Notes: a model not told the origin generated them from the letters alone. Positions 25,298 to 36,448 are shown, numbered from the stretch's first letter. The stretch: DNA of 64,000 nucleotides from Pedococcus sp031456495 (GCF_031456495.1 NZ_JAVDUW010000003.1:682001-746000); one strand, 5' to 3'. Made by a program: numbers and translations.

Positions 25298-26413
25298 TCA
25301 CGGCACGGCAAGCCGGTACCCCCGCTTGACGACCGTCTGCACGACGGAGCGGCCGCAGACCTCCCGCAGCCGGGCGATCGCCACCTCCGCCGCGTGCGGG
25401 TCGGTCGACTCCCCGGGCAGTGCCGCGAGCACCTGGCCCCGCGTCACGATCCCGCCGGCTGCGTCGGCCAGGACCCGCAGGACCTCCAGGCCGCTCGGCG
25501 AGACCGGAAGCACGTGGCCGTCGAGCAGGGCGACGGTACGCCGCACCTGCAGGGGTCCGAGCACCGTGGCCACAGCGGAGGTCTGCGCCCGCTCGTAGTG
25601 GCCGACCAGCGCGCGCACGAGGGCTCCAAGCCGGCCGCGCTCGGGCACGATCGGCTGTATGCCGCGCTCGCGCAGCGGCGCGGCGGTCACCGGGCCGACG
25701 GCCGCCGTCACCATGCAGCCCGACGCGCAGCGGTGCACCACCGAGGCCAGCACCCCCTCCCGGTCGGCCGCGTCGAGCCAGGCGCTCGCGCCCGGTGCCG
25801 ACGTGAAGACGACCGCGTCGACCTCGCCCGCCGCCGCGGCGCGGACCGACGCGGCGAGGGCGTCGGGGTCCGGCGGCGGTCCCCACCGGTAGACGACGAG
25901 GCTGGCGACGTCGGCGCCGGCGGCCGCCAGCTCGACGTCGAGCCCGTCGGCCCCCGCGCCGTGGTGCTGCACGGCGACCCGCAGGCCGGCCACGCCCTCG
26001 GCGAGCAGCAGGTCGAGGATCTCGGCGGAGGTCTCGGACTCGGCGACCCAGTCGGCCTGCAGCCCGGCGGCCTGGATGGCGCCGCGGGCCTTGGGGCCGC
26101 GGGCGACGATGCGCGCCCGCGCGAGCACCTCGACGAGGTCGTCGGCGAGCCCCGCGGCGTCGGCGGCCTCCACCCACCCGCGAAAGCCGATCCCGGTCGT
26201 GACGACGACGGTGTCGGGCGGGTCGTCCAGGAGCGTCCTGGTGGCGGCGAGCAGCTCGTCGTCGTGCTCGTGCGGCACGATCGACAGCGCGGGTGCGTGC
26301 CGCACCTGCGCACCGCGCCGGGTGAGCGCGGAGCCCAGCTCGGACGAGCGCCGGTCGGCGGTGACGAGGACGACGCAGCCCGCCATCACCTGCCCCAGGG
26401 ACGGTGCGCTCAC
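25298..26413 (-). CDS. Uroporphyrinogen-III synthase with winged-helix domain (NnaR-like)
   Basis: 371 residues. Residues 1-260 are a HemD-type domain (VVTTGIGFRGWVEAADAAG, VFTSAPGASAWL, VGPVTAAPLRERG), which in the enzyme closes the tetrapyrrole ring. About residues 275-371 form an OmpR-like winged-helix DNA-binding domain (LPVSPSGLEVLRVLADAAGG, VAIARLREVCG, TVVKRGYRLAV). This fusion at a nitrate locus matches NnaR of Streptomyces and Mycobacterium, which controls nitrate and nitrite genes. Whether it still makes uroporphyrinogen III is unknown; it may sense a tetrapyrrole. The GTG at 26413 overlaps the cysG stop by 4 bases. Likely targets are the matching sites before narK and nirB. Confidence 0.88.
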   Translation of the reverse strand: MSAPSLGQVMAGCVVLVTADRRSSELGSALTRRGAQVRHAPALSIVPHEHDDELLAATRTLLDDPPDTVVVTTGIGFRGWVEAADAAGLADDLVEVLARARIVARGPKARGAIQAAGLQADWVAESETSAEILDLLLAEGVAGLRVAVQHHGAGADGLDVELAAAGADVASLVVYRWGPPPDPDALAASVRAAAAGEVDAVVFTSAPGASAWLDAADREGVLASVVHRCASGCMVTAAVGPVTAAPLRERGIQPIVPERGRLGALVRALVGHYERAQTSAVATVLGPLQVRRTVALLDGHVLPVSPSGLEVLRVLADAAGGIVTRGQVLAALPGESTDPHAAEVAIARLREVCGRSVVQTVVKRGYRLAVP

Positions 26414-27630
26414 GCCGGCGCCTCCAGCAGGCCGGGAGCCGCGACGTCGCCGACGACCACGACGGCCGGCGCGGCGACGCCCACCTCGAGGCACCGCCGC
26501 ACGAGGCCGCCGAGCGGCGCAGTGGTGACCCGCTGGTCCGGCAGGCTCGCCCGCTCCACCACCGCCGCGGGGGTGCCCGGGTCGGCGCCCGCCGCGAGGA
26601 GCTGGTCGACGTGCTCGGCGAGCAGCGAGACCCCCATGAGCAGCACGAGGGTGGCGCTGCGCTCGACCACGCAGGCGACGGCGGTGGTCTCGAGCGCGCG
26701 GTGTCCGTGCGCCACGTGCACCGAGCCGACCGTGCCTCGGTGGGTGAGGGGTATGCCGGCCAGCCCCGGCCCGCTGAGGGCCGAGCTCACGCCGGGCACC
26801 ACCTCGACCGGTATGCCGTGTGCCCGGCAGGCCTGCACCTCCTCGCCCCCGCGCCCGTAGACGAACGGGTCGCCGCCCTTGAGGCGGACGACGGTGCGCC
26901 CCCGCTGCGCCTGCTCGACGAGGATCCGGTTGATCTCCTCCTGCGGGACGGCGTGCAGCCCCGGTGTCTTGCCCACGTCGACCACCTCGACGTCCCGCGG
27001 CAGGGCCGCCAGCAGCCCCGTGGGCCCGAGCCGGTCGGTCACGACGACGTCGGCCTCCGACAGGGCACGCCGGCCGCGGACCGTCATCAGGTCCTCGGCC
27101 CCCGGACCGCCCCCGACCAGCACCACCCGACCCACGCCGACCCCGTCCGCACGGCGACGCGGGCGCAGGTCGAGCGGCCCGCAGGTGAGCTGGGTCGCGA
27201 GCGCGTCGCGGACCGCCGCCGCCCGGGCGGGGTCCGGGGAGCCGTCCTGCGACAGCACCCCGACGACGAGGCCCGCATGGGTCGTCGTGGCAGGGGTCCG
27301 GGCCGAGCCGGCACCGGCCTCACCCGCGTTGACGCTCCAGACCCGCCGCCGCTCGGCCCACCGGCACAGCTCCGCGTTCGCCCGGGGGTCGTCCGTCGCG
27401 GCCTGCACGAGCCACGCGCCGTCGACGTCGTGCTCGGCGACGTCGCGCGGCTCCCAGCGGACCGACCCGGCTACCACGAGGTCGCGCAGGTCCTCGCACA
27501 CGTGCGGGGCGACGACCGTGACGACAGCCCCGTCCGCCACCAGGGCGGCCGCCCGGCGCGCCGCCACCGGACCCCCGCCTGCGACCAGCACGCGGCGACC
27601 GCGCAGGTCCAGCCCCAGGAGCGTCGTCAC
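26410..27630 (-). CDS. cysG: Siroheme synthase (CysG-like dehydrogenase plus methyltransferase)
   Basis: 406 residues. The N-terminal 115 residues are a precorrin-2 dehydrogenase-like Rossmann domain (VLVAGGGPVAARRAAALVADG). From about 155 on it is uroporphyrinogen-III C-methyltransferase: VVLVGGGPGAEDLMTVRG, VVRLKGGDPFVYGRGGEE, VVPGVSSALSGP and IPLTHRGTVGSVHVAHGH. The product, siroheme, is the cofactor of the NirB nitrite reductase made by the same operon. Start GTG and stop overlap nirD and the NnaR-like gene by 4 bases each. It could equally be called cobA; the fused dehydrogenase half supports cysG. Confidence 0.92.
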   Translation of the reverse strand: MTTLLGLDLRGRRVLVAGGGPVAARRAAALVADGAVVTVVAPHVCEDLRDLVVAGSVRWEPRDVAEHDVDGAWLVQAATDDPRANAELCRWAERRRVWSVNAGEAGAGSARTPATTTHAGLVVGVLSQDGSPDPARAAAVRDALATQLTCGPLDLRPRRRADGVGVGRVVLVGGGPGAEDLMTVRGRRALSEADVVVTDRLGPTGLLAALPRDVEVVDVGKTPGLHAVPQEEINRILVEQAQRGRTVVRLKGGDPFVYGRGGEEVQACRAHGIPVEVVPGVSSALSGPGLAGIPLTHRGTVGSVHVAHGHRALETTAVACVVERSATLVLLMGVSLLAEHVDQLLAAGADPGTPAAVVERASLPDQRVTTAPLGGLVRRCLEVGVAAPAVVVVGDVAAPGLLEAPA

Positions 27631-28031
27631 GCCGGGCCGACCTCGGCCGACGCGACGTGCACGGTGCCGTCGCGCACCTCGACGGGCCAGGTCCGCAGCG
27701 TCTGCGGCTCCCTGCCGACCGGGTCGAGGCAGGCACCGGTCCGCAGGTCGAAGACCTGCTTGTACATGGGTGAGGCGACCGTGGGCACGTCGCCGCGGGT
27801 CCCGACGATCCCCCGGGACAGGACGGCCGCGCCGCTGTACGGGTCGTGCTGCTGCACGGCATACACGGCGTCGTCGTAGGTGCGGAACAGCGCGACCTGG
27901 ACGCCGGCGACGAGGGCGGCCGTGCCGCGCTCGCGCGGGAGGTCGGAGAGGTGGCAGACCGGCACCCAGGTGGCCACGACGGCGCCGACGACGGTGGCGT
28001 CCACGCCCGCGACGTCCACGCGCGCGGTCAC
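27627..28031 (-). CDS. nirD: Nitrite reductase small subunit
   Basis: 134 residues of the Rieske-like NirD family that partners NirB. It shows WVPVCHLSDLPRERGTAALV, VALFRTYDDAVYAVQQHDPY and RGDVPTVASPMYKQVFDLRTG. As in most NirD proteins the cysteine and histidine cluster ligands of true Rieske proteins are not all kept. It ends with LRTWPVEVRDGTVHVA. The GTG start overlaps the nirB stop, and its own stop overlaps cysG, by 4 bases. Confidence 0.95.
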   Translation of the reverse strand: MTARVDVAGVDATVVGAVVATWVPVCHLSDLPRERGTAALVAGVQVALFRTYDDAVYAVQQHDPYSGAAVLSRGIVGTRGDVPTVASPMYKQVFDLRTGACLDPVGREPQTLRTWPVEVRDGTVHVASAEVGPA

Positions 28032-30607
28032 CGCCGCACCTCCAGCGTCGTGCCGGCGACGAGCACACCCTGGCGCCGCTCGTCCGGGGTGGCAGGCCGC
28101 GGCTGGCCGCGCTCGGCGACGTAGGCCAGCGAGTCGTCGACCGCCTCGGGGGCGTTGACGAAGGCGGAGAAGCGTCGAAGCTTCTCGGGGTCGGCGAGGA
28201 CCGCCGCCCACTCGTCCTCGTAGGACTCGACGTGACCGGCCATGGCCGCGTCGAGGTCGGCACAGATGCCCAGGCTGTCGTCGAGGACGACCGCCCGGAT
28301 GGCCTCGAGGCCGCCCTCGTGGTCCTCGACCCAGGACGCCGTCCGCTGGAGCCGGTCGGCGGTCCGCACGTAGTAGAGGAGGAACCGGTCGATCGTGCGG
28401 ACCAGCGTCTCGGTGTCGAGGTCCTCCGCCAGCAGCCGGGCGTGCCGCGGCGTGAACCCGCCGTTGCCGCCGACGTACAGGTTCCAGCCGTTGTCGGTGG
28501 CGATGACGCCGACGTCCTTGCCGCGCGCCTCGGCGCACTCGCGCGCGCACCCGGAGACGCCGAGCTTGAGCTTGTGCGGGCTGCGCAGGCCGCGGTAGCG
28601 CAGCTCGAGCGCGATGGCGAGGCCGACGGAGTCCTGCACGCCGTACCGGCACCAGGTCGAGCCGACGCAGGACTTCACCGTCCGCAGCGACTTGCCGTAC
28701 GCGTGGCCGGACTCGAACCCCGCGTCCACCAGCCGCTGCCAGATCGCCGGGAGCTGGTCGATCCGCGCCCCGAACAGGTCGATCCGCTGGCCACCGGTGA
28801 TCTTGGTGTACAGGCCGAAGTCCTTGGCCACCTGGCCGATCGCGAGCAGTCCCTCCGGTGTCACCTCGCCGCCCGGGATCCTCGGCACGACCGAGTAGGA
28901 GCCGTCCTTCTGCAGGTTCGCCATGACGTGGTCGTTGGTGTCCTGCAGGGTCGCCCGCTCCCCCTCGAGGATGTGCCCGGTGCCGAGCGAGGCGAGGATC
29001 GAGCCGATGACCGGCTTGCAGATGTCGCACCCGCGGCCGCGGCCGTGCCGGGCGACGATCTCGCTGAACGTCGTGAGCCCCTGCACCCGCACGACGTCGA
29101 ACAGCTGGGCCCGGGACAGCTCGAAGTGCTCGCACAGGGCGTTCCCCACGGCCACGCCGGCCTTCTCGAGCTCGGTCGTCACGAGCTTCTTCACCAGCGG
29201 CAGGCACGACCCGCAGCTGGTGCCCGCGCGCGTGCACGCCTTGACGCCACCGAGGTCGGTGCACCCGCCCTCGGTCACGGCGCAGCGGATGGCGCCGGCC
29301 GTCACGTTGTTGCACGAGCACACGGGGGTGTCGTCCGGCAGGTCGGCGGAGGGTGCGGGTGCGCCGCCCTCGGGGAGCAGGTATGCCGCGGGGTCGCCGC
29401 CGAGCTCGCGGCCCACCATCGGGCGCAGGGCGGCATACGCACCGGCGTCACCGACGAGGATGCCGCCGCGCAGCGTCCGGGCGTCGTCGGACATGACGAG
29501 CTTCTTGTAGACACCGGCCACGGGGTCGGAGATGACGACCTCGAGCGAGCCGGGCTCGGTGGCGAACGCGTCGCCGAAGCTCGCGACGTCGACCCCGAGC
29601 AGCTTGAGCTTGGTGGACAGGTCGGCGCCGGGGAACGCACCCTGGCCGCCGAGCAGCCGGTCCACCACGACCTCGGCCATGGTGTACCCGGGCCCCACGA
29701 GGCCGAGGCAGCGTCCCTCGATGCAGGCCACCTCGCCGACGGCCCAGACGTGCGGGTCGGCCGTGCGGCAGGACTCGTCGACGACGACCCCGCCGCGCTC
29801 CCCCACCTCGAGGCCGGCCTCGCGGGCCAGCTCGTCGCGCGGCCGCACGCCGACGGCGAACACGACGACGTCGACCGACAGCGGCGGGCCCTCGCTGAAC
29901 TCCATCCGCGACACCTGCCCGAGGTGGCCCACGATGCGGGCGGTGGCGGTCGAGGTGCGGACGTCGACACCGAGGCCGGTGATGAGGCGCTTGAGGGCCT
30001 CGCCCCCGCCCTCGTCGACCTGCAGCGGCATCAGCCGTGGTGCGAACTCCACGACGGTCGCCTCGCACTGCAGGGCGCGCAGCGCCCCGGCCGCCTCGAG
30101 CCCGAGCAGGCCACCGCCGACGACGGCGCCGCGCACCGGTCGGTCGAGCTCGTCCCGGAGCCGCTCGACGTGGGCACGCAGGGCGGCGACGTCGTCGATG
30201 GTGCGGTAGACGAACGCGCCGCGCAGGTCCCTGCCCGGGACCGGCGGCACCGCGGCACACGAGCCGGTGGCCAGGACGAGCTCGTCGTACGCGAGCGTGC
30301 GCCCGTCGGAGGTGCTGACGGTGCGGGCGGCCCGGTCCACCGCCTCGGCGCGCACGCCGCGGCGCAGGGTGACGAGCGGGTCGTCCCAGATCTCCTGGCC
30401 GCCGAGCGCCAGGTCCTCGGGGTCTCGGCCCGTGAAGTAGGACGTCAGGGCGACGCGGTCGTAGGGCGCGCGCGGCTCCTCGGCGAGGACGGTGACCGCC
30501 CAGTCGCCGGCCGCGTCGCGGGAGCGGAGGGCGTCGACGACGCGCCGCGCCACCATCCCGCCGCCGACGACCACGAGGTGCCGGGGGGTCTGCGGTGTGC
30601 TCTCCAT
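28028..30607 (-). CDS. nirB: Assimilatory nitrite reductase large subunit
   Basis: 859 residues. NirB reduces nitrite to ammonium with six electrons from NAD(P)H. The N-terminal FAD and NAD domains contain VVVGGGMVARRVVDAL, VVGGGLLGLEAAGAL and WAVGEVACIEG. A BFD-type [2Fe-2S] domain follows (CSCNNVTAG and GTSCGSC). In the C-terminal half, SCVGSTWCRYG (C-x5-C) and GCARECAEARGKDVG (C-x3-C) bind the siroheme-[4Fe-4S] centre. The ATG at 30607 has TAGGTT ending 7 bases upstream and no Shine-Dalgarno sequence, so its mRNA is probably leaderless. A 57-base gap with an operator-like element separates it from the electron-transfer gene. Confidence 0.96.
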   Translation of the reverse strand: MESTPQTPRHLVVVGGGMVARRVVDALRSRDAAGDWAVTVLAEEPRAPYDRVALTSYFTGRDPEDLALGGQEIWDDPLVTLRRGVRAEAVDRAARTVSTSDGRTLAYDELVLATGSCAAVPPVPGRDLRGAFVYRTIDDVAALRAHVERLRDELDRPVRGAVVGGGLLGLEAAGALRALQCEATVVEFAPRLMPLQVDEGGGEALKRLITGLGVDVRTSTATARIVGHLGQVSRMEFSEGPPLSVDVVVFAVGVRPRDELAREAGLEVGERGGVVVDESCRTADPHVWAVGEVACIEGRCLGLVGPGYTMAEVVVDRLLGGQGAFPGADLSTKLKLLGVDVASFGDAFATEPGSLEVVISDPVAGVYKKLVMSDDARTLRGGILVGDAGAYAALRPMVGRELGGDPAAYLLPEGGAPAPSADLPDDTPVCSCNNVTAGAIRCAVTEGGCTDLGGVKACTRAGTSCGSCLPLVKKLVTTELEKAGVAVGNALCEHFELSRAQLFDVVRVQGLTTFSEIVARHGRGRGCDICKPVIGSILASLGTGHILEGERATLQDTNDHVMANLQKDGSYSVVPRIPGGEVTPEGLLAIGQVAKDFGLYTKITGGQRIDLFGARIDQLPAIWQRLVDAGFESGHAYGKSLRTVKSCVGSTWCRYGVQDSVGLAIALELRYRGLRSPHKLKLGVSGCARECAEARGKDVGVIATDNGWNLYVGGNGGFTPRHARLLAEDLDTETLVRTIDRFLLYYVRTADRLQRTASWVEDHEGGLEAIRAVVLDDSLGICADLDAAMAGHVESYEDEWAAVLADPEKLRRFSAFVNAPEAVDDSLAYVAERGQPRPATPDERRQGVLVAGTTLEVRR

Positions 30608-30614
30608 GGCGGCA

Positions 30615-30657
30615 AACCTAGGCAGCCGTGGTTTCGGTGCTGTGGAACATGTGTTTC
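30615..30657 (-). promoter_or_regulatory. nirB promoter region with shared nitrate-operon element
   Basis: On the minus strand TAGGTT (30620 to 30615) ends 7 bases before the nirB ATG and can be a -10 box. Upstream, GAAACACATGTTCC (30657 to 30644) matches the element before narK in 12 of 14 positions and is itself nearly palindromic (GGAA ... TTCC). It would lie at about -37 to -50 of the leaderless transcript, where activators usually bind. GAAAC-type half-sites recall GlnR, but the 6-base spacing of the GlnR consensus is not kept. Confidence 0.55.
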
Positions 30658-30664
30658 CCCTTCG

Positions 30665-32217
30665 TTAAACGGTTTTCACCGGCTCGGAGCGGTCACGGTG
30701 AGGTGTGAGGGCGTCGACGAGGGCGCACACGTCGTCGGTGCACCCGCCGCACCCGGTGGTCGCCCGGGTGGCCCGGGCGACCTCGTCGAGCGACTGTGCG
30801 CCGTCGCGCAGCGCCCCGGTGATGGCGCCCTTGCTGACGCCGTTGCAGCGGCAGACCGTGGCGTCGTCGGGCAGCGACGTGGGGTCCGCTGCGGAGGAGC
30901 CGGCGCGCGCGGGGGCGAGGGCCGGCAGGAGGAGGTATGCCGGGTCGGCCGGCAGCGGCGTGCGCCGGGTGTACGCCGCGACGAGGTCGGCCGCGACCTG
31001 ACCGGCGCCGACGCACGTGGCGCCGACCAGCCGGTCGCCGGACACGACGACCTCCACGTGGCGGCCGGCACCGGGGTCGCTGAGGCGCAGGCTGCGCTGC
31101 GCCGGGTCGTCGGCCCGCGCGCTGCCACAGACCCCCATGGCGACGACGTCCAGTCCGTGCGCCTTGAGCCGGACGACGTCCGTGCCCGAGGCCGACGTGC
31201 CGGGACCCGACGTGCCGGGACCCGACGTGCCGGGACTCGACGTGCCGGGCGTCGGCACGGCGGAGGCCGACGGGCCGGCCACGGCCTCGCCCGTCCCGGC
31301 GGTGAGTGCGGCGGCGAGGCGGCGCGCCTGCTCCCACCCCTGGGCGACGAGGCCGGTCCCGCCCTCCGGGGGCTGGGCGCAGTCCCCGATCGCGAACACC
31401 CTCCGGTCGGCGGGGCTGGCCAGGTCGTCCCCGACCAGCACGCCGCGACCGGTCGGGAGGCCGGCGGCCGCTGCCAGCGACGTGTCGACGACGGTGCCGG
31501 TCGCGACGACGAGGAGGTCGGCGGGCAGGACCTCGCCGCCGGCGAGGTGCACACCACCGAGCCGGCCGCGCTCGATGCGGACGCCGTCGGCGCCGACGCC
31601 GACCCTGTGGTCGATCCCGAGCCGGGTCATCGCCCCCTCGAGGGCCTGGCTCGCCGGGCCGTCGAGCTGGCGCTCCATCATCGCGGGAGCCGGGTGCACG
31701 ACCGTGACGCCGCAGCCGCGCCGTGCCAGGCCGCACGCCACCTCCAGGCCCAGGACACCGGCACCGAGCACGACGGCACTCGTTGCGTTGTAGGTCGCAG
31801 CCACGATCTCGCGGGCGTCGTCGATGGTCCGCAGGGCGTGCACGCCCGGCACGAGCGACCCGGGCGCCGTGCCGAGCCCGGCGAGCGGGGGGATGCGGGC
31901 CACAGCACCGGTCGCCAGGACCACCTGGTCGTAGCGGTGCCGGAGCCCGTCGGAGTCCACCACCACCCGGTCCTCGCAGTCGAGGGCGACGGCGGCACTG
32001 CCGCGTCGCACCCTGAGGCGCGGGTGCTCGGGGGTGGGGAGGGTGAGGGCGGCGAGGTCGTACGCGCCCGCGACGACCTCGCTGAGCAGGACGCGGTTGT
32101 ACGGCTCGCACGCCTCCGCGCCCAGCACCGTGACCTCGTACTTGCCGGCGTGGTCCGCGGCCAGCAGGTCCTCGACGAACCGTGACCCGACCATGCCGTT
32201 GCCGACGACGACGAGCC

Positions 32218-32221
<4 letters not shown>
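30665..32221 (-). CDS. FAD-dependent nitrate reductase electron-transfer subunit
   Basis: 518 residues. The first 300 residues are a NirB-like pyridine nucleotide-disulfide reductase (RLVVVGNGMVGSRFVEDLL, VVLGAGVLGLEVACGL, VFAIGDCAQPPEGG). A linker of about 45 residues with the repeat PGTSGPGTSGPGTS follows, then a C-terminal BFD-type [2Fe-2S] domain with CRCNGVSKGAI and TTGCGGC. It lacks the siroheme part of NirB. Its place directly after the nitrate reductase gene, with a 4-base overlap, marks it as the NasB-type electron donor. The linker repeat comes from four 15-base DNA units (31194-31253). Confidence 0.88.
31194..31253. repeat. Four 15-base tandem repeats in the linker of the FAD subunit
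   Basis: The unit GACGTGCCGGGACCC occurs at 31194, 31209, 31224 (one change) and 31239 (last bases differ). Read in frame on the minus strand it encodes repeated G-T-S-G-P. The unit is a multiple of three, so copy-number change keeps the frame and only lengthens the flexible linker between the FAD and [2Fe-2S] domains. Confidence 0.85.
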
Positions 32222-34347
<2,126 letters not shown>

Positions 34348-34356
34348 GGCGCCCCC

Positions 34357-35778
34357 TCAGATCGACTCGCGGGCCAGGGCCGAGCCCCGGCGCTGGTAGA
34401 CCGCCCACGTGGCCGCGGCCATCACGGCATACGCGGCGACGAAGACCCACAGAGCCGGCACGAGCGAGCCGTAGGCGGCCTTGGCCATGGCGAAGCCCCG
34501 CGGGATGAGGAACCCGCCGTAGGCCCCCACGGCGCCGGCGATGCCGATGCAGCCGGCCGCGGCCTTGCGGGCGACACCGAGCTGCTCCGCGCCGTCGGCA
34601 CCGGCCCGGAACACCGCCGGGATCATCCGGTAGGTCGCGCCGTTGCCGACCCCGGCGCCGGTGAAGAGCACCATGAAGGCGGCGAAGAACAGGGCGAAGT
34701 CGTGCGTTCGCAGGGCCACGACCGCGGCCACCGCACCAGCAGCCAGCACGGCGAACGACGCGATGGTGATGCGCGCACCGCCGAGCCGGTCGGCGACGAC
34801 GCCCCCGAGCGGGCGTGCCAGGGCGCCCACGAGCGCCCCGAGGAATGCCAGCTGCAGCGGCGCACCCGGGAACTGGGTCTTGAGGAGCGTCGGGAAGGCA
34901 CCGGCATACCCGATGAAGGACCCGAACGTCCCGATGTAGAGGAACGAGATGAGCCACGTGTGCCGGTTGCGGACGGCGACGGCGAAGCTGCGGTAGTCGG
35001 CGCGGACACCGCTGAGGTTGTCCATGAACCGCCACGCCCCGACCGCCGCGAGCACGGCGAGCGGCACGAACAGCAGCCCGGCCCGCTCCAGGTGCACCCC
35101 GGCCCCGACGGCGACCACGGCAGGGACGACCAGCTGCACCACCCCGGTCCCGAGGTTGCCCCCGGCGGCGTTGAGCCCCAACGCCTTTCCCTTCTCCGCC
35201 TCGGGGAAGAAGAACGAGATGTTCGTCATCGAGGAGGCGAAGTTGCCGCCGCCGAAGCCGGCGAGCGCGGCGCAGGCGAGCAGCACGCCGAACGGCGTGT
35301 CCGGCTTCGTGACGACCCACGCGAGGGCGCTCGCGGGGACAAGCAGGAGGAGCGCGCTGACGACCGTCCAGTTGCGCCCGCCGAAGGCCGGCACGGCGAA
35401 GGTGTACGGGATGCGCAGCGTCGCCCCGACGAGGCTGGGCACGGCGATCAGCCAGAACTGCTGGTCCAGGCTCAGGTCGAAACCGGCCGCCGGCAGCAGC
35501 GGCACGACCACGCTCCACAGGGCCCAGACGCAGAAGCCCAGGAGCTCCGCCAGGACCGAGAAGACCAGGTTGCGCCGCGCGACGCGGCGACCGCCGCCGC
35601 GCCAGAACGTGGCGTCCTCGGGGTCCCAGTGGTCGATCCACCTCCCGGCCCGGTGGACCGGCTGCGCGCTCCGGCTCGCGTCGGGTCCTGGGGCGTCGGG
35701 CCCGGGGGCGCCGGGCAGCACCTCGACGGGCGTCGGGACCTGCGGAGCCGTCAGGTGCTCGCGGGTGGGAGAGGACAT
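34357..35778 (-). CDS. narK: Nitrate/nitrite MFS transporter (NarK/NasA type)
   Basis: 473 residues with a polar N-terminus of about 65 residues and then about 12 transmembrane helices. The nitrate-signature segments are present: AGFGGGNFASSMTNISFFFP in the first half and FTGAGVGNGATYRMIP in the second, both glycine rich and lining the substrate path, with PEAEKGKALGLNAAGGN between helices. It brings in nitrate and may export nitrite. AAGGAGG lies 5 bases before the ATG at 35778. It is the first gene of the nitrate reductase transcript, with the shared 14-base element about 60 bases upstream. Confidence 0.95.
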   Translation of the reverse strand: MSSPTREHLTAPQVPTPVEVLPGAPGPDAPGPDASRSAQPVHRAGRWIDHWDPEDATFWRGGGRRVARRNLVFSVLAELLGFCVWALWSVVVPLLPAAGFDLSLDQQFWLIAVPSLVGATLRIPYTFAVPAFGGRNWTVVSALLLLVPASALAWVVTKPDTPFGVLLACAALAGFGGGNFASSMTNISFFFPEAEKGKALGLNAAGGNLGTGVVQLVVPAVVAVGAGVHLERAGLLFVPLAVLAAVGAWRFMDNLSGVRADYRSFAVAVRNRHTWLISFLYIGTFGSFIGYAGAFPTLLKTQFPGAPLQLAFLGALVGALARPLGGVVADRLGGARITIASFAVLAAGAVAAVVALRTHDFALFFAAFMVLFTGAGVGNGATYRMIPAVFRAGADGAEQLGVARKAAAGCIGIAGAVGAYGGFLIPRGFAMAKAAYGSLVPALWVFVAAYAVMAAATWAVYQRRGSALARESI

Positions 35779-35798
35779 CGGTGCCTCCTTGTCGGGAG

Positions 35799-35816
35799 GG
35801 CCGGAGGTCTCCGGCC
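35799..35816 (-). promoter_or_regulatory. Hairpin in the narK leader
   Basis: GGCCGGAG-GT-CTCCGGCC is an 18-base palindrome ending a few bases before the AAGGAGG ribosome site of narK. In RNA it can form a stem of about 7 pairs with a 4-base loop. It might affect initiation or mRNA stability; it could also be a chance GC palindrome or an operator. Confidence 0.4.
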
Positions 35817-35835
35817 GACTGTCCCGAAAGGATGG

Positions 35836-35849
35836 GGAACCGGTGTTTC
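35836..35849 (-). promoter_or_regulatory. narK upstream element shared with nirB
   Basis: On the minus strand GAAACACCGGTTCC matches the nirB element GAAACACATGTTCC at 12 of 14 positions. Further upstream GTTAC and TTTAC are 6 bases apart (about 35866-35883), loosely recalling the GlnR box. NnaR-like or GlnR proteins are the natural candidates to bind here. Inferred from the matching pair; no binding data. Confidence 0.55.
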
Positions 35850-35944
35850 ACGTCCTGCCGGACGCCGTAAAGCGCCCGTAACAAGTCCCTCTCAGCGCAC
35901 CGGGCAGGGCTGTGAGGACCCCCTGTCCGCCCGGACCGGAGGGG

Positions 35945-36448
35945 TCACGCGGCGCCGGCCTCCACGCGGGCCTTGAGGTTGAGGAGCTGCCGTCGCGCCA
36001 TGACGAGGTCGCCGGCAGAGAGCAGCGGCGCGAACACCGGGCTCGTGTCCATGACGACCTTGAGCAGGAGCCGGGTGCGGCTCTGCCCCAGCGGGACGAG
36101 GAGGTAGGACAGGTACGCGCCGAGGATCTCACCGGTCAGCTGGCGACCGGGCTCCACCGCCACGATGCGCCCGAGCGGCCGGCCGCCGGAACGGGTGAAG
36201 GGCTCCCCGACCCGTGGCTCCGGCAGCCCTGCGAGGTCACGCGGGGACCGGCGGCCGAGGTTGTCCAGCCAGTCGTAGGAGTACGGCGCGACCCGGACCT
36301 GCCCCACCCAGGGCCACACCAGCACCGGTCGCGCGTCGACCGTGACGCCGCGCCACGCCTCGAGCGCGGGACGGCTGCCGACGAGGTCGTCGCAGGCGAA
36401 GGGCAGCCGCGTCTCGGCCTCGGTGACGCCCCACCGGGCACCGATCAC
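35945..36448 (-). CDS. SRPBCC-fold protein
   Basis: 167 residues. The ligand-binding START/SRPBCC fold is suggested by RPVLVWPWVGQVRVAPYSYDWLDNLGRRSP, written here only in part, with VRVAPYSYDWLDNLG and IVAVEPGRQLTGEILGAY as recognisable strands and a long C-terminal helix (LMSAGDLVMARRQLLNLK region). No catalytic residues can be named. The GTG start at 36448 overlaps the UPF0303 stop by 4 bases. The pair lies upstream of, and in the same direction as, the narK promoter. Confidence 0.75.
   Translation of the reverse strand: MIGARWGVTEAETRLPFACDDLVGSRPALEAWRGVTVDARPVLVWPWVGQVRVAPYSYDWLDNLGRRSPRDLAGLPEPRVGEPFTRSGGRPLGRIVAVEPGRQLTGEILGAYLSYLLVPLGQSRTRLLLKVVMDTSPVFAPLLSAGDLVMARRQLLNLKARVEAGAA

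Noticed and set aside
31194..31253. Tandem repeats as a CRISPR array
   Set aside because: Units are contiguous, have no spacers and keep a coding frame; no cas genes are present.
26879..32185. Plus-strand open frame of about 1768 codons opposite the nitrate genes
   Set aside because: Antisense shadow of cysG, nirD, nirB and the FAD subunit, all of which have intact motifs; composition is Arg/Pro/Ala noise.
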